DNA of 64,000 bases from Capniomyces stellatus (GCA_001661515.1 LUVW01000007.1:268478-332477), one strand, 5' to 3'; positions 47,946 through 59,696 are shown, counted from the first letter of the stretch. Numbers and translations are program-made. The notes: generated from the sequence alone by a model not told the origin.

Positions 47946-49213
47946 CTAAGCGTTTTGGTTGGTTTTGTTCAGTCTCAACGCCATCGCGTCCCAGTTAACA
48001 ACATTCCAGAATGTGTCGATGTAAGCCTCTCGGTCATAACCAAAGTCCCTAAAGTAGGAATCCGTCCACATATTGAGTGATAAGATTGGCAAAAGAGTTG
48101 TTAGCCTATCGATTGGGATGTTTTTCGAGTTAACCTCTATTTTGTTAACCTTTTTAGCAAGAGTATGGTCGTTCAAACCGATAAGCCCACTGCTGTACTC
48201 GGGAAGAATGGAAAACAAAGATGCTACAATTTATATACAAGTATAGTTGTTAATTTAGCTCGTTGGTTTAAGCAACTGACTGTCCTTTACGCACTAGTAT
48301 ATACATCTACTCAATGTAACCTACCTCCGTTGTAAGTGTTCTTTACAAACAGCTGCCCGTTTTTATCCATGGCCAGCCAAGTCCATCCATTTCCAAAAAT
48401 ACCCATTGCGTAATCCTTAAACTATTCAAAAGAAATAATGATTTGATTTATAATTTAAATTTCGCATTCCAAGACATAGCAAACTAGCGAAAATAAAAAT
48501 GCACAAGGTTTACCATCTTCTTGAACCCCTCAAAAGATCCAAAATGAGAAGCTAGAATCTCGCGAACAAAGGCGTTAGGTTCACGTTGCTCGTGGGTCTA
48601 AAAATAAAATAAAACAATCGTTAATTAGTATAAAGTGAGTTACAATCTTTTTATTATTATTTTTCTTTTAAATGGCATGCATAAATAAAAAATAAAAAGA
48701 TTAACAAAGTATAAAACATACCAACGACTGCAAGAAGAATCCGGTGTTCATAGCCTGTGATGCGTGGTTGTATAACACAATATGTTCAGGATACATTGAA
48801 GTGCCCAACACAATTGACTTTAAACTGGACGATTCAAAATCGGTATCTATCAATTAAATAATATACACATAATATTGAATCCATTCCATTTTGAATATCA
48901 AGATAACAATTATAAACACACACCTTTAGATAGTTCATTAACCCTGTTTAGCAATTCCTTTTGGCGAACATTGTAAAGACTGTGCAGGGTCTCTTTAGAA
49001 AACAAAGGCTTGAGCCCATTTTCTACGACATAAGGCAATGTGCTAAGAGTGTGCAGACTTTTAACATTCTTTTTAGTCTATTATTTAAAGAGCATACAAA
49101 AAGCTGTTAGATCTTGAACATCAGTTTATCCTTCTAAATTCACCAGGTAAATTATACATTCTTACAATATTTGATCCAAGCTGATTAGATACTGTCTTTA
49201 AAGCTTTAAACAT
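47946..49213 (-). CDS. Mitochondrial small-subunit ribosomal protein of Fe/Mn-SOD fold (mS42/mS43 type)
   Basis: Six minus-strand exons (49213-49166, 49077-48924, 48846-48722, 48597-48514, 48421-48325, 48223-47946) join in phase to 261 residues. The order follows Fe/Mn superoxide dismutase: STLPYVVENGLKPLFSKETL, YNHASQAMNTGFFLQSL, GNGWTWLAMDKNGQLFV, LPILSLNMWTDSYFRDFGY, YIDTFWNVVNWDAM. The metal ligands are lost: the second His position reads NTGFF rather than NHSLFW, and the DVWEHAY motif reads NMWTDSY (Asp to Asn, His to Asp); the first His region (LYNVRQKEL) also lacks the usual histidines. This matches yeast Rsm26 (mS42) and Mrp1 (mS43), which keep the fold as structural ribosomal proteins. 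Which of the two it is cannot be told. The N-terminus (MFKALKTVSNQLGSNI, then KKNVKS) suits a mitochondrial presequence. Confidence 0.85.
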
Positions 49214-49896
49214 TGTTGCTATTATTGATATCGATGTCCGTTAGTGCCAGTGTTGGTGATAGTGTTGGATTCAAAGTATTTGTCTCTGCTGTTTTGTTAT
49301 AAATTATAAAGACCTCTTCAATCGATCAACTGTTTGATTAAGATTTACTTTAAAAAACTAAATTTGATATCTGGATCGTAGTAAAAATGTTTAATTTGCT
49401 TTAATTTCTATATTCATTTGGTTTCCAGTAAATTTGGGGGAAAAAAAAATTCAATGAAAAAAATTGAATGATTGCAAAGTTACTATCTTGATATAAGAGC
49501 TCGATAAATTCAGCAAAAGCGTTCTTATTGGCTAACGATTGAATTGGAAAAAAAAACCCCTACCCTTTAGTTGGCTATTTTGCTGAAGAATAGGAAATAA
49601 TCAAAATTCTACTGTTAAAAATATGTAGTGTTTTAATTGGCCGCGTTTGTTATTTGCACTGTTTACTTTATGGGCTGTAACGAATAGAATATGAAATCAG
49701 AGTAAAAGCCCTACTCTCGACTATAAAGTGAAGACAAAACAGTAAAACAAAATGAAGGCTCGCTTTGCTGTGGAAAACGTACTTGAACCACGACCCTTTA
49801 AAAACAACACTTACTGCTTGATTAGAACAAAATAACACATCCTACAACTATTAGCATCGAACAAGTCGAAAGATATCAGAGACACGGTAAATCAGA
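49214..49896. other. Divergent intergenic region (mS42-like / DUO1)
   Basis: 683 bp between divergent starts, AT-rich with A-runs near 49438-49450. No supportable coding region; it should hold both promoters. Confidence 0.6.
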
Positions 49897-50850
49897 ATGG
49901 GGGATTCAAGCAACGAATTAAAAAATCTGCAGCTGATTAGCAGAACCTTCTTGGGAATAAACGAGTCCTTGGAATCATTTCAAACACAGCTAACAGTAAG
50001 TATTGATGGTATATAAGCAGACAGGACAAACAGCTGCTACAGCCACCACAAGCAATAATAAAATAAATATCTGCTCGCTGTGATGGTAAAACACAAGGTG
50101 CTTTTCACAATCCGAAATTTAACTTTTGAACTAAACAATTGACACAAACAATGCTGTAAAATATACATTACTACAATATTTACTGCTGTAGAACTTTTAC
50201 GAAAATCTTGATCAAACTTCGCAATTGCTTGATTTATGGTCCGATATAATGTCTAAAACCTCTTCAAATTTCATGATTCTATCGGACAGCGAGTGGCAGG
50301 GAGGCATAAAGGTATTCGGATGTTTGGTTTAATTATAAAGTGCGTGACTAGAGGGCTTGAGAATAAATATTAGATAAATAAAATACCATCCTTGACTTCA
50401 ACATATAATACATAAATGTCAAATCTCAATTTCTTATATAATAACGCTGATGCCAATAGGATACGGCGAAGCTGGATGAAATGATTCGGATAGAAGAAGA
50501 GAACGAAAGGCTGCAGGAAGAGGCTCGGCTTTTGGAAATAGAAAATGCGAGAGTCAGAGCTGAAAATGAGGCAATTGCTGCGGAAAATCGTAGAAAGTTG
50601 GCAGAAACCACTAAGCCGCCCACCCATCCCTGTAAGAATACATATTTTTCTCAATGAAAATGAACCTAACACAAAGGATTAGACATTGTTTTAACTGTGA
50701 GCTTTGTATAAAATTGTAGCCCTGAACAACCGTGGAAGAGGAAGAGGCGCTCCCCGTGGATCATACGGACAATCCCGCAACAAACCCACGTCCACTACAT
50801 CCACTACATCTCGCCCTAGACCTAGTTCATCTTCGTCTCGGTCAAAATAA
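49897..50850 (+). CDS. DUO1: DASH complex subunit Duo1
   Basis: Four exons (49897-49995, 50192-50311, 50460-50631, 50720-50850) join in frame to 173 residues. The Duo1 core is visible: ELKNLQLISRTFLGINESLE, then NFYENLDQTSQLLDLWSDIM, then ILSDSEWQGGIKDTAKL, matching the family pattern in which a helix with LLDxWxxIL is followed by NPxWQGAxxD. A charged coiled coil follows (EENERLQEEARLLEIENARV). The C-terminus is basic and Arg/Gly/Ser-rich (RGRGRGAPRG and a Ser-rich end). The DASH/Dam1 complex forms rings on microtubules and couples kinetochores to their plus ends; it is characteristic of fungi. The N-terminus starts almost directly with the core helix. Donors are GTAAGT, GTATTC and GTAAGA. 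Confidence 0.85.
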
Positions 50851-51440
50851 CACTTTACAATCAAACTTAAATAATAGTTACAAACGCCACTGTTCCCTAA
50901 ACCTACAATCGTACCCTAGCTTTAAACTCATTTTTAGCAAGGTATCTGCACATTAAATCCTATATCGAAACAACAACAACAACAACAACAACAACCATGT
51001 ATTAAATTTCTACGACATCCTTCACTAATTGACGCCGACACCAATACTCTGATAAATTCATATAGCTGTGACTAACCAACACTCTTTAGGAATCCTATCT
51101 AATCATCACTTGGTAAATGTTTGTGATATGGAAGGATGGTTACCCAAGCAGCAGTTTTCTTAAAGCTATAAACATACGATTGATGCATTGTTATAAACGC
51201 ATTTAGCTTAATAGAAAAAAGAATTGTTTTTTTGTAACTATATCAAGTAGTTTAGTAACAAATGGTTGGACTTGTTCGTCACCTTTGATTATCAACTCCA
51301 GCACTCTTTGCAATTCCATACTTTATTCCGAAAAGTGTCAGTTTTATATGAAATAAAAATTGCTAGAAATTTTTTTCTCTACTTTAGTCATAATAGTAAA
51401 ACAATAAATAGCCGGTGGTAAACCAAATGAAAGTACAAAG
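50851..51440. other. Intergenic region left of the tandem array
   Basis: 590 bp of AT-rich DNA between DUO1 and the first array unit. It includes a CAA trinucleotide repeat (about 50970-50994). It shows no similarity to the 109 bp that precede the same point in the other units, so the repeat homology begins at the ACAD stop codon. Confidence 0.6.
50970..50995. repeat. CAA microsatellite
   Basis: About eight consecutive CAA units in the 3' flank of DUO1. Confidence 0.75.
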
Positions 51441-53723
51441 CTACTCCGTGGTGGTTTTCAAAAGTGAGCGAGAAACAAGAAGCTTCATAACCTCATTAGT
51501 TCCTCCCAATATCTGATGCACTCTAGTATCTCTCATGTACTGCTGAACTGGGTAATCCTTAAGGTATCCATATCCGCCATGCAGTTGGAGGGACCTGTTA
51601 CATATGTCAAAGCATGCGTCTGTTGCAAATTGTTTTGCCTAAATTAACCAGCATTTATTTATTACTCTGTGCTCTAAATTTTACAACAAAATAATCCAAT
51701 CAAGTATCGGTAAACATACCATTGCACAAGAAGCTGAAGCAGATTGAGAGTCCTCGTCAAGGAGTCTTGCGGCTTGCCTGACTATCAGCCTTGACGCATT
51801 CAGCTTCCCAACCATTTCCGCAAGCTCAAACTGTGTGTTTTGGAACTCAAAGATTGGTGTGTCGAACTGTTTGCGCACAACCGAGTGCTCAAGTGCTGCA
51901 CGGATACTAGAATCGGCTCCACCAATGCTGCATGATGCTAATTATTCGCATATTATTTAGGTTTATCTAGTTTTTTTGGTAGAATACTTTGTCTAATTCA
52001 AATATTTGGTGACATGATGGCTTACAAATATTCAACCTTGATCCGTTCAAACCCTTCATGGCAAACTTAAATCCATCTCCTTCACTTCCAATCAAATTCT
52101 CAACCGGAATCTCACAATCCTCAAATATCACCGCTAATTGATAGATTCACAAAGCCAGAAAAATAGTTTTTAGTTGTAACTACATATGTACATATATATA
52201 TATACGTATGTATACATGTGTGTGTGTGTGTGCATTCTTGTTTAGCCTATTTAACCAACGGTAAATATCTAAATGTGGCTTGCCTCTAGTAGGTTGTGAG
52301 CTCCATCCGACCTTTTTCTCTTTTTTTCCAAAACTAAGGCCCGGCGAGTTCTTGGGAACGATGAACGCAGAGATCCCCTTTGACCCTGGACCTCCTGTCC
52401 TTGCCATAACAATGTAAATGTCGGAATCGCCGCCATTGGAGATGAACGCCTTTGTCCCATTCAATATGTACTTTGCGCCCTCTTTCTTGGCTGTTGTGGT
52501 TAAAGAAATCGCGTCACTACCAGCACCAGGCTCTGTTAAGCAGTAGGACGCCAAATTCTATATAATTCGATTGTTGTACTTTTGTTAATATGCCTCATCC
52601 CATTGCTTAATTTTGGTTATAAGCTGTTGTTTTAGGTTTATGTAATTAAAATGATGGTACTTGCATCCATTTCCAGTAACCCATCTAGGTACTTTTTTCT
52701 TTGAAAATCATTTCCATACTCATCAATCATCCAAGAAGCCATACTATCATCCCAGTACAATTATATTTTGGTCACATTAAAGCCTCAACAATTTTTTTTT
52801 CACTGCAATAATCTTAACGGCTTGATACCATTGAGTTAGCCAAGTTATTTATATCTATTTGCTTTAAACATTACTTGTGTAACGTAATGTACGCAGTGGT
52901 TGAAACGTCACCTCTGGCTAACCCTTCAAATACCACTGAAGTTGATAAACGATCTAAACATATAAATCGGCGTTAATTATAACTCTTGAACCCACATTTA
53001 AACGTGTGCATATTAGTTGATGTTCTCTTACCCAAACCCACACCGCCGCTCTTCTCTGAAATGTACAGTTTACCAAACCCTAGCTGTGCAGCTTTCAATA
53101 GTGACTCTTTTGGCATAATCTCTTCATGGTCCCACTAGATTTATAGTACACTATTTGTTATTACTGCTGATAGAAATTACATTTAAGTTTATAATTTACC
53201 TTTATCATGTTTGGGGCAAACTCTGCTTCAGAAAAGTTTGAAGCAAGCTCATAAAGCTCAATCTGCTCGTCTAATTTTTTTACAATAATCAGGGTAACAA
53301 TGAAACTATAGTATAAGTAAAGAAAGTACTTGCTAGAATTTAGTCATTAGTCTTGATATTTTTGCAGAGCTAGTTAAAGTTGAATGACAGGCCGCTTCGC
53401 CAAAACAGCACAGCAAACTGTTCTTTTTTATTAAACTATGGCAAACTATGCTTGGTATATTGGCATGGATGTTACCTGTTAGCCCAATCGTCGCTATATG
53501 GGTCAGATTAAGGTTTAAGCGAATTAGTTTGTGCATGCAGTTATGAAAATGGCCTTAAGTGAGTATCTCACCCCATGATAAACCAGCAATAACAAATGCA
53601 CTTACGGTCTAATAGAGAATTAGCTGTTGACAGGGATCTTTGACTAGCAAATCTTTGTCTTGGTAAAATGACCTCCTTGAGACTAACTCGACTTGATACT
53701 CTTTTTGTAAGTGCTGTTAACAT
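51441..53723 (-). CDS. Isobutyryl-CoA dehydrogenase-like (ACAD8 type), copy 1; catalytic Glu replaced by Gly
   Basis: Nine minus-strand exons (53723-53606, 53270-53200, 53134-53032, 52953-52875, 52743-52665, 52557-52284, 52133-52026, 51937-51720, 51638-51441) give 415 residues, the same length I recall for human ACAD8. Exon 1 encodes a mitochondrial presequence ([18 protein letters not shown], basic, no acidic residue before Glu17). Matches to ACAD8 run throughout: [92 protein letters not shown]. The family oxidises isobutyryl-CoA to methacrylyl-CoA in valine breakdown, passing electrons to ETF. Residue 395 (codon 51504-51506), Glu of the ILEGTNEV motif and the catalytic base of this family, is GGA (Gly) here but GAA in copies 2-4. 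Introns 5 and 6 need GC donors (GCAAGT, GCAAGC). The last residue is Glu; other copies end Gly. Confidence 0.88.
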
Positions 53724-54961
53724 TTTTGTAAAGAAACTACTTCTAGCCGTTTTTTAATAATAAATATAATAATAAGGCGGTATTTAAATTGTGCTCCTAA
53801 TTTGAAAATGTTATTTTCACCTAACCTTCTGTCCAAGAAACCATCAACTATTTATATACCGGATTTACAAAATAGCTATTAAATATGTAAATTTATAACA
53901 GTTAGATATCACCACCAACCCCCCCCCTTCTCCTCATCCTTCTTCTCCCCATACACCTCTTATTTTACTCAAATACAGTGGTAGCAACATCATGTGCATC
54001 ATTTGTTTTAACAAAACAATGAATACAGCTTATCATCATGCTTATTTAAATATGGCTGATAAGACCTATGACGCTATCAAAATGTAGCTTATAACCAACA
54101 AACCCCGGCTGCTATAACATTGGGGATCAGAGCAAAACTAGTTCAGTATTGGTTTGATCCACTAACTGACTGAGTCTTACATTAGCACAAGTAAAATAAA
54201 ACTGGGATTTATAAAAACCAAGGCTTTAATATAAAATCCGGTTGAATACAGGATATACAAAAACAGTTATTAGTTGTGTACGTGGTATGCCCAAGCGGTT
54301 AGTTCGTGCCATGCTCTACCCCTTGTTGTTGGTGAACGATAAAAGGGTGTTGCTCTTGCTTATCTATCATGTATCTGTGTGTGATCATTATGTCATTGGT
54401 TTAGCTTTCAAATTACGCTTTTTTAAATATAATAACACTGGTAAGCTTCGATGGTGTGTGTGATAAAAGTGGTATTTGAATTGTGATAACAAAGAACTAG
54501 CAGCCATTTTAGTCACAGAATTGAATGGTAACAGTAGATAGGCACATAAATTGGCACCAATATAGCTGTTGAAACCCCTCAGAACAAAAGCGTATTTTTT
54601 TCAGCACTAATTTCACTCTTGGACAGTAATTAATTCTAGGAAAAAAACCAGCTATTATTATTGCCACTGAAAAAAATGGAAGTAATCACTCTACAAATCA
54701 ATAGGAAAAATTTTCTGCCAATGTAATCTAATCAACTAAGCTATCAAGGCTAGCAAAGTAAATCGGGGTTTTCAATTGATTGGAATAAGTGCAGTAAATA
54801 ACCTTTTCAACTTTTTTTTTTATTCAACTCTTTTCTCTCAATTGTAGTTTGGTACCATTAGAAAGGCAAAAAGCACCATCTTTTCTTTATTCTTTCAAAA
54901 GAAAAAATATATATTCAGGCTACAAGCACATTATAGAACAGAACAGTATAATTTAAGAAAA
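53724..54961. other. Divergent promoter region between ACAD copy 1 and CBP6-like copy 1
   Basis: 1.24 kb repeated in every unit, with a C-run followed by CTTCTCCTCATCC pyrimidines (about 53918-53945) and a T-run (about 54812-54821). Short frames here (e.g. 54242-54463 on plus) lack an ATG and a known family. It should hold both promoters. Confidence 0.55.
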
Positions 54962-55459
54962 ATGAGCATTCAAGCTGCAGAACTAAAGCAACTATATAGA
55001 GGGTACAATCGAATAGTTGCCAAATGGCCAGTGGACAAATTAAGGCCAACTCATAGTTTAGGAATTTCATTAAAACAATTCGCTGACGAAAACTTTTTAA
55101 ATTGTGAGAAGGTAAGCAAGGTGGAAATAGACGAAAGAATATCTAATGGAAAAATTCAATTAGAATCTCTGGGGAGAATCCTTAGAAGTGAAGCAAAGAA
55201 AAAGGTAAAGCAGCGTGCAATAAAACTACTTGGATGGCATCTCAATAAAATAAAACTACTTGAATTGCATTAATGAAACCAATAGAAATTCAAATCACTC
55301 CTACTTTCTGTTTTTAATTAGTACCCACTTTCAGTTAAAATAACCTCGCCAATATCAGAGCCAGATTACTATACAAAGTTGGTTAAGTATATTGACGATG
55401 TGTCATTAGGGAAAGCTAAAAAGCCTGGGAATTGGCTGATCCGCTTCATGACTAAATAA
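54962..55459 (+). CDS. CBP6: Cbp6/UQCC2-like cytochrome b assembly factor, copy 1
   Basis: Two exons, 54962-55204 and 55322-55459, joined in phase 0 (donor GTAAAG, acceptor AATTAG), give 126 residues. The N-terminus AELKQLYRGYNRIVAKWPVD resembles the LYR-like start of UQCC2 (RFLKLCEEWPVDE), and KLRPTHSLGISLKQFADENF follows. Exon 2, YPLSVKITSPISEPDYYTKL then VKYIDDVSLG, matches the Cbp6 C-terminus (GNPQYYQRLINAVDG). Cbp6 and its human counterpart UQCC2 act with Cbp3/UQCC1 at the mitochondrial ribosome exit to stabilise new cytochrome b for complex III. If exon 1 is read through its donor it stops after 103 residues, losing the conserved half. The gene ends 109 bp from the stop of the next ACAD copy, tail to tail. 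Confidence 0.8.
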
Positions 55460-55568
55460 TTTCAATAATTCGTATTGTTTTGTAAAATAAAAATAAACTT
55501 TTTATTAGAACCTTGAACTCTTTAAAATTTTGATTTATTGTTCAACATAAAAAACTGTTAAACTAAAG

Positions 55569-57851
55569 CTACCCTGTGGTGGTTTTCAAAAGCGAGCGAG
55601 AAACAATAAGCTTCATAACCTCATTAGTTCCTTCCAATATCTGATGCACTCTAGTATCTCTCATGTACTGCTGAACTGGGTAATCCTTAAGGTATCCATA
55701 TCCGCCATGCAGTTGGAGGGACCTGTTACATATGTCAAAGCATGCGTCTGTTGCAAATTGTTTTGCCTAAATTAACCAGCATTTATTTATTACTCTGTGC
55801 TCTAAATTTTACAACAAAATAATCCAATCAAGTATCGGTAAACATACCATTGCACAAGAAGCTGAAGCAGATTGAGAGTCCTCGTCAAGGAGTCTTGCGG
55901 CTTGCCTGACTATCAGCCTTGACGCATTCAGCTTCCCAACCATTTCCGCAAGCTCAAACTGTGTGTTTTGGAACTCAAAGATTGGTGTGTCGAACTGTTT
56001 GCGCACAACCGAGTGCTCAAGTGCTGCACGGATACTAGAATCGGCTCCACCAATGCTGCATGATGCTAATTATTCGCATATTATTTAGGTTTATCTAGTT
56101 TTTTTGGTAGAATACTTTGTCTAATTCAAATATTTGGTGACATGATGGCTTACAAATATTCAACCTTGATCCGTTCAAACCCTTCATGGCAAACTTAAAT
56201 CCATCTCCTTCACTTCCAATCAAATTCTCAACCGGAATCTCACAATCCTCAAATATCACCGCTAATTGATAGATTCACAAAGCCAGAAAAATAGTTTTTA
56301 GTTGTAACTACATATGTACATATATATATATACGTATGTATACATGTGTGTGTGTGTGTGCATTCTTGTTTAGCCTATTTAACCAACGGTAAATATCTAA
56401 ATGTGGCTTGCCTCTAGTAGGTTGTGAGCTCCATCCGACCTTTTTCTCTTTTTTTCCAAAACTAAGGCCCGGCGAGTTCTTGGGAACGATGAACGCAGAG
56501 ATCCCCTTTGACCCTGGACCTCCTGTCCTTGCCATAACAATGTAAATGTCGGAATCGCCGCCATTGGAGATGAACGCCTTTGTCCCATTCAATATGTACT
56601 TTGCGCCCTCTTTCTTGGCTGTTGTGGTTAAAGAAATCGCGTCACTACCAGCACCAGGCTCTGTTAAGCAGTAGGACGCCAAATTCTATATAATTCGATT
56701 GTTGTACTTTTGTTAATATGCCTCATCCCATTGCTTAATTTTGGTTATAAGCTGTTGTTTTAGGTTTATGTAATTAAAATGATGGTACTTGCATCCATTT
56801 CCAGTAACCCATCTAGGTACTTTTTTCTTTGAAAATCATTTCCATACTCATCAATCATCCAAGAAGCCATACTATCATCCCAGTACAATTATATTTTGGT
56901 CACATTAAAGCCTCAACAATTTTTTTTTCACTGCAATAATCTTAACGGCTTGATACCATTGAGTTAGCCAAGTTATTTATATCTATTTGCTTTAAACATT
57001 ACTTGTGTAACGTAATGTACGCAGTGGTTGAAACGTCACCTCTGGCTAACCCTTCAAATACCACTGAAGTTGATAAACGATCTAAACATATAAATCGGCG
57101 TTAATTATAACTCTTGAACCCACATTTAAACGTGTGCATATTAGTTGATGTTCTCTTACCCAAACCCACACCGCCGCTCTTCTCTGAAATGTACAGTTTA
57201 CCAAACCCTAGCTGTGCAGCTTTCAATAGTGACTCTTTTGGCATAATCTCTTCATGGTCCCACTAGATTTATAGTACACTATTTGTTATTACTGCTGATA
57301 GAAATTACATTTAAGTTTATAATTTACCTTTATCATGTTTGGGGCAAACTCTGCTTCAGAAAAGTTTGAAGCAAGCTCATAAAGCTCAATCTGCTCGTCT
57401 AATTTTTTTACAATAATCAGGGTAACAATGAAACTATAGTATAAGTAAAGAAAGTACTTGCTAGAATTTAGTCATTAGTCTTGATATTTTTGCAGAGCTA
57501 GTTAAAGTTGAATGACAGGCCGCTTCGCCAAAACAGCACAGCAAACTGTTCTTTTTTATTAAACTATGGCAAACTATGCTTGGTATATTGGCATGGATGT
57601 TACCTGTTAGCCCAATCGTCGCTATATGGGTCAGATTAAGGTTTAAGCGAATTAGTTTGTGCATGCAGTTATGAAAATGGCCTTAAGTGAGTATCTCACC
57701 CCATGATAAACCAGCAATAACAAATGCACTTACGGTCTAATAGAGAATTAGCTGTTGACAGGGATCTTTGACTAGCAAATCTTTGTCTTGGTAAAATGAC
57801 CTCCTTGAGACTAACTCGACTTGATACTCTTTTTGTAAGTGCTGTTAACAT
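55569..57851 (-). CDS. Isobutyryl-CoA dehydrogenase-like (ACAD8 type), copy 2
   Basis: Same nine-exon structure and 415 residues as copy 1, each exon shifted by 4128. The C-terminal exon reads ILEGTNEV, so the catalytic Glu395 is present (codon GAA, 55632-55634). Other differences from copy 1 in the last exon include Leu to Ile after MKL and a final Gly instead of Glu. Like copy 1 it reads GLNGSRLNI at residues 269-277, where copy 3 reads GLDGGRINI. Both GC donors are kept. Expected to be an active enzyme if the N271/S273/L275 changes are tolerated. Confidence 0.88.
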
Positions 57852-59089
57852 TTTTGTAAAGAAACTACTTCTAGCCGTTTTTTAATAATAAATATAATAA
57901 TAAGGCGGTATTTAAATTGTGCTCCTAATTTGAAAATGTTATTTTCACCTAACCTTCTGTCCAAGAAACCATCAACTATTTATATACCGGATTTACAAAA
58001 TAGCTATTAAATATGTAAATTTATAACAGTTAGATATCACCACCAACCCCCCCCCTTCTCCTCATCCTTCTTCTCCCCATACACCTCTTATTTTACTCAA
58101 ATACAGTGGTAGCAACATCATGTGCATCATTTGTTTTAACAAAACAATGAATACAGCTTATCATCATGCTTATTTAAATATGGCTGATAAGACCTATGAC
58201 GCTATCAAAATGTAGCTTATAACCAACAAACCCCGGCTGCTATAACATTGGGGATCAGAGCAAAACTAGTTCAGTATTGGTTTGATCCACTAACTGACTG
58301 AGTCTTACATTAGCACAAGTAAAATAAAACTGGGATTTATAAAAACCAAGGCTTTAATATAAAATCCGGTTGAATACAGGATATACAAAAACAGTTATTA
58401 GTTGTGTACGTGGTATGCCCAAGCGGTTAGTTCGTGCCATGCTCTACCCCTTGTTGTTGGTGAACGATAAAAGGGTGTTGCTCTTGCTTATCTATCATGT
58501 ATCTGTGTGTGATCATTATGTCATTGGTTTAGCTTTCAAATTACGCTTTTTTAAATATAATAACACTGGTAAGCTTCGATGGTGTGTGTGATAAAAGTGG
58601 TATTTGAATTGTGATAACAAAGAACTAGCAGCCATTTTAGTCACAGAATTGAATGGTAACAGTAGATAGGCACATAAATTGGCACCAATATAGCTGTTGA
58701 AACCCCTCAGAACAAAAGCGTATTTTTTTCAGCACTAATTTCACTCTTGGACAGTAATTAATTCTAGGAAAAAAACCAGCTATTATTATTGCCACTGAAA
58801 AAAATGGAAGTAATCACTCTACAAATCAATAGGAAAAATTTTCTGCCAATGTAATCTAATCAACTAAGCTATCAAGGCTAGCAAAGTAAATCGGGGTTTT
58901 CAATTGATTGGAATAAGTGCAGTAAATAACCTTTTCAACTTTTTTTTTTATTCAACTCTTTTCTCTCAATTGTAGTTTGGTACCATTAGAAAGGCAAAAA
59001 GCACCATCTTTTCTTTATTCTTTCAAAAGAAAAAATATATATTCAGGCTACAAGCACATTATAGAACAGAACAGTATAATTTAAGAAAA
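57852..59089. other. Divergent promoter region, unit 2
   Basis: Same as the region in unit 1, shifted by 4128 bp; no difference noticed. Confidence 0.55.
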
Positions 59090-59587
59090 ATGAGCATTCA
59101 AGCTGCAGAACTAAAGCAACTATATAGAGGGTACAATCGAATAGTTGCCAAATGGCCAGTGGACAAATTAAGGCCAACTCATAGTTTAGGAATTTCATTA
59201 AAACAATTCGCTGACGAAAACTTTTTAAATTGTGAGAAGGTAAGCAAGGTGGAAATAGACGAAAGAATATCTAATGGAAAAATTCAATTAGAATCTCTGG
59301 GGAGAATCCTTAGAAGTGAAGCAAAGAAAAAGGTAAAGCAGCGTGCAATAAAACTACTTGGATGGCATCTCAATAAAATAAAACTACTTGAATTGCATTA
59401 ATGAAACCAATAGAAATTCAAATCACTCCTACTTTCTGTTTTTAATTAGTACCCACTTTCAGTTAAAATAACCTCGCCAATATCAGAGCCAGATTACTAT
59501 ACAAAGTTGGTTAAGTATATTGACGATGTGTCATTAGGGAAAGCTAAAAAGCCTGGGAATTGGCTGATCCGCTTCATGACTAAATAA
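59090..59587 (+). CDS. CBP6: Cbp6/UQCC2-like cytochrome b assembly factor, copy 2
   Basis: Exons 59090-59332 and 59450-59587; predicted protein identical to copy 1 (126 residues). Same splice sites and the same 109 bp spacing to the stop codon of ACAD copy 3. Confidence 0.8.
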
Positions 59588-59696
59588 TTTCAATAATTCG
59601 TATTGTTTTGTAAAATAAAAATAAACTTTTTATTAGAACCTTGAACTCTTTAAAATTTTGATTTATTGTTCAACATAAAAAACTGTTAAACTAAAG

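Larger units (their letters stand above)
51441..55568. repeat. Tandem array unit 1 (4128 bp)
   Basis: First of three full direct repeats, running from the stop codon of ACAD copy 1 to just before the stop codon of copy 2. It holds the dehydrogenase (minus), a 1.24 kb divergent region and the CBP6-like gene (plus). It appears identical to unit 2 except for several substitutions in its first about 90 bases. Confidence 0.95.
55569..59696. repeat. Tandem array unit 2 (4128 bp)
   Basis: Second full direct repeat. Every matching feature lies exactly 4128 bp from its counterpart in unit 1, introns and intergenic DNA included, so no indel separates units 1 and 2. Confidence 0.95.

Noticed and set aside
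53333..53536. 67-codon minus-strand frame in each array unit
   Set aside because: It lies inside the 335 bp intron 1 of the dehydrogenase gene and does not match the family.
54275..54330. tRNA-like stretch (GCCCAAGCGGTTAG resembles a D-arm)
   Set aside because: No matching acceptor stem, anticodon arm or GGTTCGA T-arm follows at the right distance.
54242..54463. 73-codon plus-strand frame repeated in each array unit
   Set aside because: It has a TTG start and no family, and lies in the ACAD/CBP6 divergent promoter. Its conservation only reflects the tandem duplication.
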